Source: an uncultured Prolixibacteraceae bacterium | GTDB lineage: Bacteria > Bacteroidota > Bacteroidia > Bacteroidales > Prolixibacteraceae | Assembly (NCBI GenBank): GCA_937915865.1 | Contig: CALGIG010000045.1 | Location: 1-64,000 of the forward strand | DNA length: 64,000 nucleotides | Direction: 5' to 3' | Shown here: positions 36,559 to 44,778 of the stretch, piece after piece | Layout of the letters: each line of letters starts with the position of its first letter | Numbering within the stretch: position 1 is the first letter of the stretch | Program-made: the position numbers and the translations under genes | Notes under the pieces: generated by a model | Database searches by the model: none | Told to the model about the DNA's origin: nothing | Seen by the model: the letters and a program-made list of their open reading frames with translations, nothing else

Positions 36559-38683
36559 ATTCTTCGACCCGCCGTTGTTCTTTTTGCTCAATTCGGTTTT
36601 TAGCATAGTATCTTTTTGCTGCTTCTTTCTGGCGGGCATCCGAGAAACTACTGATCCGCTTCATATAGCCAATAATACGTGTCAGGTAGTCAATGTTTTT
36701 ACTTTTACATTTTGGGCATTCTTTTAAATAACGTTTATCAATATGTCCGCAATCATTGCAAACTGTATTCGGAATATTGAATGTAAAATAATTACAGCCC
36801 TCACTGGCAGCTACTTTGATTAACTGACGGTATTGATCTTCGCTTAAATGTTCTTCAAGATTTGCATGTAAAGCTGAACCACCTGTTAAATGCTCGATGT
36901 ATTTTTTCCCGTGAACGCGAAATTTATCGATCACATTCAGCGATTCGTCTTCAACAATATAGAAATAGCTGTTGTAGCAATCACGCGGAACAAAATAGCC
37001 ATCTTCCCTATCCCATTTGGCATGTTTTACACCCACGTTTTCAGCTGGAATCATTTCGCAATTGAACAATGTATCTTTGGAGCGGTATTTTTTATTGTAA
37101 CTTTCAATTAAACCAAGAACCTCGCGTGTAAATACCACGTATTCAGAATTATCACTAATCTCAATCCCCAGGAATTCGGCAGCTTCGACCAGCCCGTTCA
37201 CACCTATGGTAAGATATTGGCGCCCCATATTGATGTAACCAGCATCAAACAGTGGAAGCATTCCTTTTTGCTGTAATTCCTTCAGGTTCTCGTTGTAGCC
37301 CAGTTGTACTTTATGTACCAAATCAACCACCTCTTCCAAAAAATTGATGTATGGTATCCGCTCCCTTTTAGCTTGCTGTACACAACGGTTCAGGTTAATT
37401 GTTAATACGCTTTTCGAGCCAGTAGAAACACCACCTGCACCCAATGTATAGCTAAACCCGTTATCCTGAATTTCGTTACGCAAACGGCAACACGAACTTA
37501 AGCTATCAGCATTATCGCTCAGATAAGTAAAGAATGAATGCCCTTCAGCATACATCTTAGCTGTGAAATCACCATATTCTTTATCTTTCACATCGGCATT
37601 TTCGGCAAGTAAAGCCATTGTTTCCACCGGAAATGTTAAAACCGTTTTAGTTCTTTCTTTGTTAAACCACATCATAAAGCGTTTTTGCAACCAGCTCAAC
37701 GATTCCCATTCGGGTTTGCTACCATCGGGGAAAACAAATTCGCCGAATAAACTTTCAAAGTAATATTTATCGTAATAGGCTATATTCCAGAATACAGCCT
37801 GAAAATTACGTGCTCCGGTTGGCTGGTTCAGCGAATATACAATCTGCTCAAAACAGTCGGTAATTACTTTATCAATCGAACGTTTCCTCTTCGACAAGTC
37901 AACAATCTCACTACTACGTTTGAAGTAATCGCCGCCATATTCCTTGCCAATAAAATAATTCAGGTACATCAAAAATTCAGGGGTTGCACACGCTCCACTC
38001 AACATGCTTGAAACAATAAATACCATGTTGATAAAACCTCCGCAAAACGACTTTAAATTGGTTGGCGCAGTAGAGTTTCCTCCTATTTTCGACGTTCCGT
38101 CGAGCAGCCACGGATACATGGTGATGCTGGCGCAATATGGGGCAAGACTGGTTTCATCGTTTTTATAAATGAAATGCTGGTTTAAAAAACTAATGTATTT
38201 ATCAGAAAGCTCTTTCCCGAACATGTCCGAAAGTTTGTCGGTTAACAAACGGCGGTTCAGCCTGATGAAATTGCCTTTTGGAAGCTCGCCAATAAGTGTT
38301 GCAATGTTTTTCTTGTCCACATTGGCGTTTGCGTCGAATTTACTTCCACTTGCAGCATTTCCGGCGGCACAGTAATCAATCAGGAATTTAATACGATCAC
38401 GGGTTTCTCGATCTTCCGAATGTTTCTGACGATAAAGCATATACGATTTTGCTACCGCGAAGTAGTTTTCAGCCATGAGCGAGCGCTCTACCTGGTTTTG
38501 AATATCTTCCACGCTCATTTCATCGCGAATATTTAACCGGTGCAGAATATTTGTAAGGTCATCTTCGCTTGCAAAGCTTCCAACCGAAAGAAAGGCTTTT
38601 TTAACAGCATTTCTGATTTTTTCGATAGAAAACGGAACTCTTTTACCGTCTCTTTTTACAATGATTAATTCGGTGCCTCTCAT
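36551..38683 (-). CDS. nrdD: Anaerobic ribonucleoside-triphosphate reductase (class III)
   Basis: This is a 710-residue glycyl-radical enzyme that makes deoxyribonucleotides without oxygen. Residues about 5-95 form the ATP-cone allosteric domain (IIVKRDGKRVPFSIEKI). The catalytic barrel follows, with SLNQPTGARNF and a CCRLR cysteine pair. Near the C-terminus a zinc site is visible (CNDCGHIDKRYLKECPKC) and the glycyl radical region RIIGYMKR with Gly672. The length is normal. The upstream region contains a cobalamin riboswitch (38906-39077), so expression should fall when B12 is plentiful. That makes sense if the cell also has a B12-dependent class II reductase, which is not in this window. nrdG overlaps its end. 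Confidence 0.95.
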   Translation of the reverse strand: MRGTELIIVKRDGKRVPFSIEKIRNAVKKAFLSVGSFASEDDLTNILHRLNIRDEMSVEDIQNQVERSLMAENYFAVAKSYMLYRQKHSEDRETRDRIKFLIDYCAAGNAASGSKFDANANVDKKNIATLIGELPKGNFIRLNRRLLTDKLSDMFGKELSDKYISFLNQHFIYKNDETSLAPYCASITMYPWLLDGTSKIGGNSTAPTNLKSFCGGFINMVFIVSSMLSGACATPEFLMYLNYFIGKEYGGDYFKRSSEIVDLSKRKRSIDKVITDCFEQIVYSLNQPTGARNFQAVFWNIAYYDKYYFESLFGEFVFPDGSKPEWESLSWLQKRFMMWFNKERTKTVLTFPVETMALLAENADVKDKEYGDFTAKMYAEGHSFFTYLSDNADSLSSCCRLRNEIQDNGFSYTLGAGGVSTGSKSVLTINLNRCVQQAKRERIPYINFLEEVVDLVHKVQLGYNENLKELQQKGMLPLFDAGYINMGRQYLTIGVNGLVEAAEFLGIEISDNSEYVVFTREVLGLIESYNKKYRSKDTLFNCEMIPAENVGVKHAKWDREDGYFVPRDCYNSYFYIVEDESLNVIDKFRVHGKKYIEHLTGGSALHANLEEHLSEDQYRQLIKVAASEGCNYFTFNIPNTVCNDCGHIDKRYLKECPKCKSKNIDYLTRIIGYMKRISSFSDARQKEAAKRYYAKNRIEQKEQRRVEEYA

Positions 38684-38905
38684 AACTTTAAATTTTATCT
38701 TCCTGAATTTTGTCTCTATTTTTCAAATCTGTAAGCAGTCTTATTACCAATAATATAAGTTTACACTCATCCTATTTTTATAAACATATCCCTGGGAATA
38801 AACAAGGTACGAAGACAGAATAATCCGATAATATAAAACTTGAAAACGGATTCTATCCCGAACCAGACTTTTATTCCCGAAAGCCTAATTGAAAAAACTG
38901 GTTAT

Positions 38906-39077
38906 GGCAGGTCTTCTGGCTTGTCCGGTTTTTCTGACGCCTTCCCATCCCTCCCAATAACCATCAGGATACGAAACAGTGGCGAGGTATGTCAAAATCC
39001 TTCAATGGACTTACAGCTGCGGGTACAGCTCCGGATTCTTTGACACTTAATTGTGCAAACCACCGGATTCCCTTTTA
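38906..39077 (-). ncRNA. Cobalamin riboswitch
   Basis: Read on the minus strand, all hallmark elements appear in order: GGGAATCCGGTG, GGAGCTGTACCCGCAGCTGT (the B12-box region, ending TAAGT), GCCACTG, GGGAAGG, and AAGCCAGAAGACCTGCC. These match the cobalamin aptamer core, including the conserved CTGCC end. It ends 222 bp before the nrdD start. In the linker, AATCCG and CGGATT can pair and may form part of the expression platform. By family rule, B12 binding turns expression off. Confidence 0.95.
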
Positions 39078-39078
39078 T

Positions 39079-39102
39079 GTTGTATTTTCGACAAAATACA
39101 AC
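39079..39102. promoter_or_regulatory. 10-bp inverted repeat beside riboswitch
   Basis: GTTGTATTTT (39079-39088) and AAAATACAAC (39093-39102) are exact reverse complements with a 4-base spacer. The repeat lies just upstream of the cobalamin aptamer on the nrdD strand. It could be an operator for an anaerobic or NrdR-type regulator, or the first stem of the leader RNA. I see no match to a named consensus. Confidence 0.4.
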
Positions 39103-39352
39103 AGCCAATAATCACAATACAATTTTAAGCCATTTTTAAGAAAGATTTGAATTTTAATATCAACAAATTGATAGTATAAAATTGAACTTCAACAACATAG
39201 ACTGTTTATTAAACTAATTTCACACGTTTATTGAGTCAAAAAAAGCTGGTACCTATCAATCGATACAACAATTTGCAGACACATCGCAATATCCCTATTT
39301 GTAGGGATTGACAGCTATCTCCTGGTCAAATATTTTTGCAGATTTATGGTTT

Positions 39353-40720
39353 ATGAGAAACTTCGCAACTTTTTTTTTCTTTTCAGTACTGTTTTTAACA
39401 TGTAAGAAGGATAATACCGAAAATAGGAATATGCTTGAAGGTGAGAAAGCCGGAGGCGAAACCACTGTATTTGTCAGGACAAGTCAGGCCTTCGGTCTGC
39501 CAGCGCCAAATCTATCGTCAGAACATTTAGCTAAACATTTGCTTGGCGATGTTGGTTTTGAGTCACAATTTGTGGCAGGTCCCGCTCCTAAAAATGGTGG
39601 ATTAGGACCAATTTTCAACAACACCTCATGTAATGGATGTCATCCATCGGATGGAAGAGCTTCATTTCCTGAAAATATAAATTCGCTAAGTGGTCTCTTT
39701 TATAAAATTAGCGTACCCGGTACCGATGAACATGAAGGCCCGGCTCCTGTCCCAGGTTTTGGCACTCAACTTCAACATCAGTCGATATACGGATTTCAGG
39801 CTGAAGGAAAAATGAATATCGTTTTTCAGGAATACACAGTCAGCTTTCCCGATGGAACAACAGTATCACTGCGAAAACCTGTTTATTCAATTGTTTCGCC
39901 TTACCTTCCATTGCCTGAAAATATTCTGATCTCGCCACGAATAGGAATGCCTGTATTTGGATTAGGCTTGCTGGAAGCGATTCCTGAACAAGTAATTTTA
40001 GCCAACGCCGACCCCAACGACCTGGATAAGGATGGAATATCGGGAAGACCAAATTATGTATGGGACCCGGTAACCCAAACTACCAGGTTGGGACGTTTTG
40101 GATGGAAAGCCGGAACACCCAGCGTACTGGTTCAAACTGCCGGTGCTTTTAACGAAGATATGGGATTAACCAATTACCTGAAACCTGTCGAAAGTTCAAC
40201 AGGTCAATCAAATGGTGATCCGAATTCGAGTTCACCCGAAATAACCGACGTACTTTTGGAAAATGTTGTTTTTTATGCCTTAACACTGGGTGTTCCTGCT
40301 ACACGAGGTTTCGATAACCCGGAAGTAATTGCCGGACAGAAAATATTTGAACAAATAAAGTGTTCGTCCTGTCATATTGCGTCGTTCACAACTGGCAATT
40401 ACGATGGAATTCCAGAGATCAGCAATCAAAAAATATATCCATATACCGATATGCTTTTACACGACATGGGCGATGAACTTGCAGACAATCGCGCTGAATT
40501 TGAGGCTAATGGTAATGAATGGAAAACCAGGCCACTTTGGGGAATTGGCCTTACAGCAATAACCAGCGGCCATACCAGTTTTTTACACGACGGACGTGCC
40601 AGAAACCTTACAGAGGCAATTCTCTGGCATGGAGGCGAAGCCGAAAAATCGCGTGAAGATTTTAAAAAACTGTCGGAGGGTGACAGAAATTTGTTGCTTA
40701 AATTTTTACAATCGCTATAA
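39353..40720 (+). CDS. Di-heme DUF1111 oxidoreductase lipoprotein, copy 1
   Basis: This 455-residue protein is counted from the ATG at 39353, which gives a clean lipoprotein signal (MRNFATFFFFSVLFLTC); the longer frame would bury it. Two c-type heme motifs are present: CNGCH at 93-97 and CSSCH at 337-341. Other family marks are KNGGLGPIFNNTSCNGCH, HDQS-like LQHQSIYG, RFGWKAGTPSVL and the end HTSFLHDGRARNLTEAILWH. This is the DUF1111 di-heme oxidoreductase family, which often accompanies imelysin in iron-related clusters; a second member is encoded at 47229-48653. It probably moves electrons outside the inner membrane. The gene stands alone before the alkaline phosphatase, away from the imelysin operon. 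Confidence 0.85.
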   Translation: MRNFATFFFFSVLFLTCKKDNTENRNMLEGEKAGGETTVFVRTSQAFGLPAPNLSSEHLAKHLLGDVGFESQFVAGPAPKNGGLGPIFNNTSCNGCHPSDGRASFPENINSLSGLFYKISVPGTDEHEGPAPVPGFGTQLQHQSIYGFQAEGKMNIVFQEYTVSFPDGTTVSLRKPVYSIVSPYLPLPENILISPRIGMPVFGLGLLEAIPEQVILANADPNDLDKDGISGRPNYVWDPVTQTTRLGRFGWKAGTPSVLVQTAGAFNEDMGLTNYLKPVESSTGQSNGDPNSSSPEITDVLLENVVFYALTLGVPATRGFDNPEVIAGQKIFEQIKCSSCHIASFTTGNYDGIPEISNQKIYPYTDMLLHDMGDELADNRAEFEANGNEWKTRPLWGIGLTAITSGHTSFLHDGRARNLTEAILWHGGEAEKSREDFKKLSEGDRNLLLKFLQSL

Positions 40721-40829
40721 ATGCTGACCTCTTTAAAAAAAATAACAAAATATATCGGGTAAATTTCCAAATATTATTAAACCTTGCGCACCTTTTCAGT
40801 CATATTAAAAACCAACTAAAAATTGTACA

Positions 40830-42233
40830 ATGAAAAGAAGAGATTTTTTAAATATCGGAGCTCTTGCTGCCGTTGGCGGAGCCATTGCAACACCAGGTTT
40901 TGCCAGTGAAGTTTCGAAACAATTCAAAACTTCGGGAAAAGGTAAAGCCAAGAATATCATTTTTATGGTGAGCGACGGGATGAGCCATGGTACGCTGAAT
41001 ATGGCCGATTTACTTTTGCAACGCAAAGATGGGCGCTCAAGCAACTGGATAAAACTTTATCGCGAAAACAAGGCCCGCCGTGCTTATATGGATACAGCTT
41101 CAGCCGATTCAATGGTTACCGATTCTGCCGCCGGAAGTTCATCATGGGGTGGCGGAGCCAGGGTAAATAATGGCGCACTTAACGTTGGACCCGATGGAAC
41201 TTCGTACAAACCAATACTTCAGAAATTTAAAGATGGAGGAAAATCGGTAGGATGTGTAACAACAGTGCCAATCACCCATGCCACTCCTGCTGGTTTTTGT
41301 GTTAGCACCAAAAGCCGTGGTAGCCAGGAAGATATTGCAACAATGTACCTCGATCTGAAATTTGATGTTATGATGGGGGCTGGAACCGAATTCTTCAGTT
41401 CCGAAAAACGTAAAGATAAACGTGACTTATTCTCCGATTTTACACAAAATGGATTTCAGGTTGTTCGCACAAAAGAAGAAATGAATTTAGTCAATGCAAA
41501 CAAGCCGCTGTTAGGTGTCTTCTATGAAGATGGGCTTCCATATACGCTCGACCAAAAATCTGATTCGGAACTTATTTCAAGGATACCAACATTGGCCGAC
41601 ATGACCAGGAAAGCTATTGAGCAATTAAGCAAAAATCCGAATGGTTTTGTTCTTCAGGTAGAAGGTGGAAAGGTAGACTGGGGCGCACACGCCAACGATG
41701 TTGGGGCTTTGCTTTACGATCAGATTGCTTTTGACGATGCAATTGGCGTAGCCATAGAATTTGCTGAAAAAAATCGCGACACGCTGGTGGTAATTACCAC
41801 AGATCATGGTAATGCAAGTCCTGGATTGATTAAAAGTAAAAATGTAGATGCCTGTTTTGACAAGATTCAGAAATTCAAGCACACTAATGAGTGGATTTTA
41901 AATGGCATTCGTAAAACCGACTCAGCGCAATCGGTTATCGACCGTATTGTTGAGGCTCAGGGAATTGCTATTACAAAAGATGAGGCGTCAGAAATACTCA
42001 CGCACTACTCCGATTTAGACAACGAAGGAATTTACAATGCTTATAAATTGCCATATAAACGGTTAGCTCAGATTCAACAAACCTATACATCAGTAGGTTG
42101 GTCGGGAATGGATCATTCAGGCGAATTTGTAGAATTGGGTATGTTTGGGCCAGGTAGCGAAGCGTTACCGCCATTTGTTAAAAATATTGACCTGCACAAT
42201 TTTATGCTGAAAATTACAGGGTTCATAGGATAA
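40830..42233 (+). CDS. PhoA-type alkaline phosphatase
   Basis: This 467-residue exported metalloenzyme hydrolyses phosphate monoesters. The N-terminus has a twin-arginine-like signal (MKRRDFLNIGALAAVGG), so export of a folded, metal-loaded protein via Tat is likely. The metal and nucleophile motifs are in place: MVSDGMSHG with Asp49, DSMVTDSAAGSSSWG with nucleophile Ser99, VEGGKVDWGAHAND, TTDHGNASPG, and a late DHSGE. The protein ends shortly after, as in bacterial PhoA-type enzymes. No Pho-type gene is adjacent, but an OprP-like porin is encoded in the same region (49887-51125). A strong bidirectional hairpin follows the gene. The symbol is left out because subfamily assignment is not certain. 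Confidence 0.9.
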   Translation: MKRRDFLNIGALAAVGGAIATPGFASEVSKQFKTSGKGKAKNIIFMVSDGMSHGTLNMADLLLQRKDGRSSNWIKLYRENKARRAYMDTASADSMVTDSAAGSSSWGGGARVNNGALNVGPDGTSYKPILQKFKDGGKSVGCVTTVPITHATPAGFCVSTKSRGSQEDIATMYLDLKFDVMMGAGTEFFSSEKRKDKRDLFSDFTQNGFQVVRTKEEMNLVNANKPLLGVFYEDGLPYTLDQKSDSELISRIPTLADMTRKAIEQLSKNPNGFVLQVEGGKVDWGAHANDVGALLYDQIAFDDAIGVAIEFAEKNRDTLVVITTDHGNASPGLIKSKNVDACFDKIQKFKHTNEWILNGIRKTDSAQSVIDRIVEAQGIAITKDEASEILTHYSDLDNEGIYNAYKLPYKRLAQIQQTYTSVGWSGMDHSGEFVELGMFGPGSEALPPFVKNIDLHNFMLKITGFIG

Positions 42234-42252
42234 ATAACAGAAACTACCGTAA

Positions 42253-42302
42253 AAAATGGTTGAATGGATATTTGCAGTAAAAAAATTCTATTCAACCATT
42301 TT
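42253..42302. terminator. Bidirectional terminator
   Basis: A 13-bp perfect stem (AAAATGGTTGAAT at 42253-42265 and ATTCAACCATTTT at 42290-42302) lies between the convergent alkaline phosphatase and LuxR-type genes. T-runs flank the stem on both strands, so it should stop transcription from either side. Confidence 0.8.
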
Positions 42303-42304
42303 AA

Positions 42305-42907
42305 TTAACTTTTACTAAAATCTTCAGCCCCGATTAATTTATTGATTACCGCATAAATAGTTAATCCCGAAACTGATTTTATACCAAGTTTATTGGTTAT
42401 ATTTTTCCGGTGCGAAATAACTGTATGAACGCTAATAAAAAGTTCTTCAGCAATTTCCCGGTTACTTTTACCAAGAGCGACAAGTCGGATAACATCCATT
42501 TCACGTTGCGAAACAGTAACATCATCGTCTTGCAACTGAACTGCTGTTTCAACCACTTTTTCGAGCTTGCTGAAAATCTTTTCTTCCTCATCGTTTATGT
42601 AAATTATTTCATCAAAAAGCAACAACAGCTGTTCATCAAAATAAGCATACACCAACGCTACAAGCTTAAAACCAAAATTAATGGCATCTTGCCGTAACAA
42701 CCTGATACGTTCTCCTTTAGGATCGAAATAAGTTGATGGGTTCAGCAACATTAAATCCAGTTTACCAGATCGGATTTGGTCATTGATGTCCCGGGCCTGA
42801 TCTGAAAACCTGATTTCATACTTGTATGATTGAGAACGAAGTATCGAAAAAATACCTTGTCTTATAATTTCTGAATGCTCAACAACAAGAATTCTCAATT
42901 TATCCAT
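42305..42907 (-). CDS. LuxR-type regulator with degenerate receiver domain
   Basis: This 200-residue DNA-binding protein has an N-terminal region (about 1-120; KLRILVVEHSEIIRQGI) that follows the receiver fold. However, the acidic pair after the first strand is replaced by Glu-His, and the phospho-acceptor position (LMLLNPSTYFD) carries Asn instead of Asp. The C-terminal 65 residues are a full LuxR/NarL helix-turn-helix (VSQREMDVIRLVALGKSNRE, IAEELFISVHTVISHRKNI, TNKLGIKSVSGL). It therefore probably responds to something other than phosphorylation, perhaps through its partner. It overlaps the RIC-like gene by 8 bp (ATGGATAA), so the two are translationally coupled. Confidence 0.85.
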   Translation of the reverse strand: MDKLRILVVEHSEIIRQGIFSILRSQSYKYEIRFSDQARDINDQIRSGKLDLMLLNPSTYFDPKGERIRLLRQDAINFGFKLVALVYAYFDEQLLLLFDEIIYINDEEEKIFSKLEKVVETAVQLQDDDVTVSQREMDVIRLVALGKSNREIAEELFISVHTVISHRKNITNKLGIKSVSGLTIYAVINKLIGAEDFSKS

Positions 42908-43706
42908 TTCCTTTTATTTCCTTTTCAAGTGTTCGTACTATTGGGGTCAAAATGCGTTCTTCCAGTCCGTTATGGTCGTTCAAATCGTAATCCAGATCAA
43001 ACAGCTCAAACAAAATCAGGTTACGAAAGAACTGATCGGGTGTTGGTGGAAAATGTTTGATTAATAACTGCTTCAAATCATCAAGCTTTTCCTCTATATT
43101 AGAATGATTATCAATAAAGTCATCGATTTTGTATGTGAGAGGTTGCCTTACATCAGCTTTTTCAACATCCGACTGTTGCAGCAACCCAAGGATATAAGGG
43201 AAAACAGTTCGTTCTTCAAGGCTCATGTGTTCAACAACTTCGTTTGTGTATTCCTTAAAGAAATTTCGTAACAGGTACGAATTCGGATTATCATTTTTTT
43301 CTATAAAGCGGTTTATCAACTCCTCAATATAAGGCAACTTACTGGTTAAAAAATATTTATGTCCATTTTTCAGATATTGTATTAACTCTGCTATATAGTT
43401 TTTAGGCAATAATTCGGGAACCGAATACGAATGGCTGTTAAAAACATTGAGAACAAGTAAAACGAGTGATGTATTTAAACCATTAGCCTTACAAACTTCA
43501 GCAACAGATTTGTCGCCAAAACCAAGCGATATACCAAAACGGCTGATTACAAGCAATAAACGCTGATTAAGTTGAATTATATCGACCAATTTTGACTCAC
43601 CTGTGATAATAAATTCGGAATGACCAGATGGTATTAAATAGTTGTATATATCAAAAGATGCTGAAATCTTTTTGGGAACAGAAAGTATATCTGGTTTTCT
43701 AATCAT
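42900..43706 (-). CDS. RIC/ScdA-like hemerythrin-domain protein
   Basis: This is a 268-residue cytoplasmic protein. The N-terminal part (about 25-90; INQRLLLVISRFGISLGFGD, KSVAEVCKANGLN) resembles the short N-terminal domain of RIC/ScdA iron-centre repair proteins, but the usual Cys pair after the Gly-Ile is absent. The rest is a hemerythrin four-helix bundle with likely ligands in NGHKYFLTSKLPYIEELI, EHMSLEERTVFPYI, NHSNIEEKLDDL and NDHNGLEERIL. Such proteins bind a di-iron centre that senses or handles oxygen, NO or iron. Coupling to a LuxR regulator with a defective receiver suggests that this protein is the sensory partner. That pairing is inference. Confidence 0.75.
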   Translation of the reverse strand: MIRKPDILSVPKKISASFDIYNYLIPSGHSEFIITGESKLVDIIQLNQRLLLVISRFGISLGFGDKSVAEVCKANGLNTSLVLLVLNVFNSHSYSVPELLPKNYIAELIQYLKNGHKYFLTSKLPYIEELINRFIEKNDNPNSYLLRNFFKEYTNEVVEHMSLEERTVFPYILGLLQQSDVEKADVRQPLTYKIDDFIDNHSNIEEKLDDLKQLLIKHFPPTPDQFFRNLILFELFDLDYDLNDHNGLEERILTPIVRTLEKEIKGNG

Positions 43707-43715
43707 AACACAGTT

Positions 43716-44078
43716 CTAATTAAGATGCTGAAATGTTAATGTATTAAAATCGAACTCAATACGAGTAACCTGTACCAATTCGCGTTGATTGCGGCTTAAA
43801 AATTTCTCGCATAATAATTTAATTTCACTCAACTCTTCGAGGGTAAACAGCACTTTTATACCACTGTTGGGGATTGGCACCATAATTTTGCGTATGTATG
43901 CCGAATGTTGGTTTATGTCAGCATAATATTGGCCATCAATTTGTTTAAGGTGCTTATAAAAACTGTTTAACTGGTCTTCATCCAGAAAATCAATTGTGAA
44001 ATTGCCAAACTCTAAATGAATTTTCCGGCATTGAGAACAAATAAAAATCTGTCCAATTGTACTTTTAACTATAACCAT
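43716..44078 (-). CDS. Small CxxC protein, DUF6686-like
   Basis: This is a 120-residue cytoplasmic protein. The start was set at the ATG at 44078 (MVIVKSTIGQIFICSQCRKI); an upstream in-frame TTG at 44105 would add nine residues. A single CSQC pair near residue 15 looks like half of a zinc or iron site, followed by HLEFGNFTIDFLDEDQLNSF, the pattern I associate with a small Bacteroidota family (DUF6686, from memory). No membrane spans are present. It is the first gene of the operon with the hemerythrin-like protein (9-bp gap) and the LuxR regulator, and its 5' leader carries copy 1 of the shared structured element. Confidence 0.6.
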   Translation of the reverse strand: MVIVKSTIGQIFICSQCRKIHLEFGNFTIDFLDEDQLNSFYKHLKQIDGQYYADINQHSAYIRKIMVPIPNSGIKVLFTLEELSEIKLLCEKFLSRNQRELVQVTRIEFDFNTLTFQHLN

Positions 44079-44105
44079 CTCTATTTGATCTAAAAAGTGA
44101 TACAA

Positions 44106-44237
44106 GACTTCATATAAATTTCGGTTCGACGTCTTAGAATTTTCGTATTAACAATATCTCTTTTCAAAAATCTAACCAAATAGAATAGCCATTAATACAA
44201 TTTGGGTTTGTCTCACCTTAGGCGAGATGACTATTTA
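44106..44237 (-). promoter_or_regulatory. Shared structured leader, copy 1
   Basis: On the minus strand an outer stem AATAGTCAT/ATGGCTATT encloses an inner hairpin TCTCGCCTAAGGTGAGA. About 75 bases on, GTTAATACGAAAATTCTAAG leads to a 7-codon ORF (44090-44113, MKSCITF). The order and spacing match the copies at 44622, 55451 and 58819. The outer stem here uses a G-U pair where others have G-C. It is the leader of the CxxC protein-hemerythrin-LuxR operon. Confidence 0.7.
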
Positions 44238-44621
44238 ATTTTTTAAAGAGCTCCTGTGTTATTCTAAAACCAGTCAAAACTTAAAATCAAAAGTACTTAA
44301 GCACAAATAGCCGGTCAATCACTTAAAATAATGAAAATACGATTGGCAATCCCAACAACTAGTTAGTTAAAATATGACAATTATACTTCTACTATCCTTT
44401 ACTGATAAGGCTTTTAAGTCATAATCACCACTTCTGGGGATTGAATTTTAATAAATAGCTAATTATGGGGATTGTAATAATTTTTGAGTTTGAATTGCTT
44501 TGGAAACAGAATTTCCATGCTACCAGGAGGCTCTAAATTCATGATTATTTGGAAAAAAGAACATGCTGTCTAAACACAGTTTTCGAAGAGTTCTCTGGTT
44601 GCTTCAAAAAACTATTAAAAT
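44238..44621. other. Intergenic core between two divergent leaders
   Basis: About 380 AT-rich bases lie between the divergent leader copies 1 and 2. No gene is recognisable. Both divergent promoters are presumably here or at the inner edges of the leaders, but I cannot place a confident Bacteroidota promoter (TTTG / TAnnTTTG). Confidence 0.5.
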
Positions 44622-44778
44622 GAAATAGCCATCTCGCCTAAGGTGAGACAAACCCAAAATGAATTGACCGAAGGGAAATCCGTGCAGCGAATAAATGGCT
44701 ATTCCATGCGTTGGATTGTTCAACTAAAATAAAATGTTAATACGCAGATTTTAAGGCGTTAAACAAAAATTTATATAC
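44622..44778 (+). promoter_or_regulatory. Shared structured leader, copy 2
   Basis: The outer stem AATAGCCAT (44624-44632) pairs with ATGGCTATT (44695-44703). The inner hairpin TCTCGCCTAAGGTGAGA is at 44632-44648, with a loop extended by about 25 bases relative to copy 3. The downstream linker of 75 bases includes GTTAATACGCAGATTTTAAG, then GCGTTAAAC, which can form a small stem near the ribosome site. The porin start codon follows immediately. Confidence 0.7.

Noticed and set aside
36559..36639. Upstream extension of nrdG by 27 codons
   Set aside because: The extension is Lys-rich and lies within the nrdD reading region; the ATG at 36558 gives a normal NrdG and an 8-bp overlap typical of coupling.
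40830..42233. Possibility that the alkaline phosphatase is the missing sulfatase client of the radical SAM enzyme
   Set aside because: The nucleophile context is DSAAGSSSWG of the PhoA type and no C/S-x-P-x-R sulfatase motif is present.
44079..44105. TTG start for the CxxC protein
   Set aside because: The ATG at 44078 is a better start. The TTG lies in the leader region and overlaps the 7-codon ORF in another frame.
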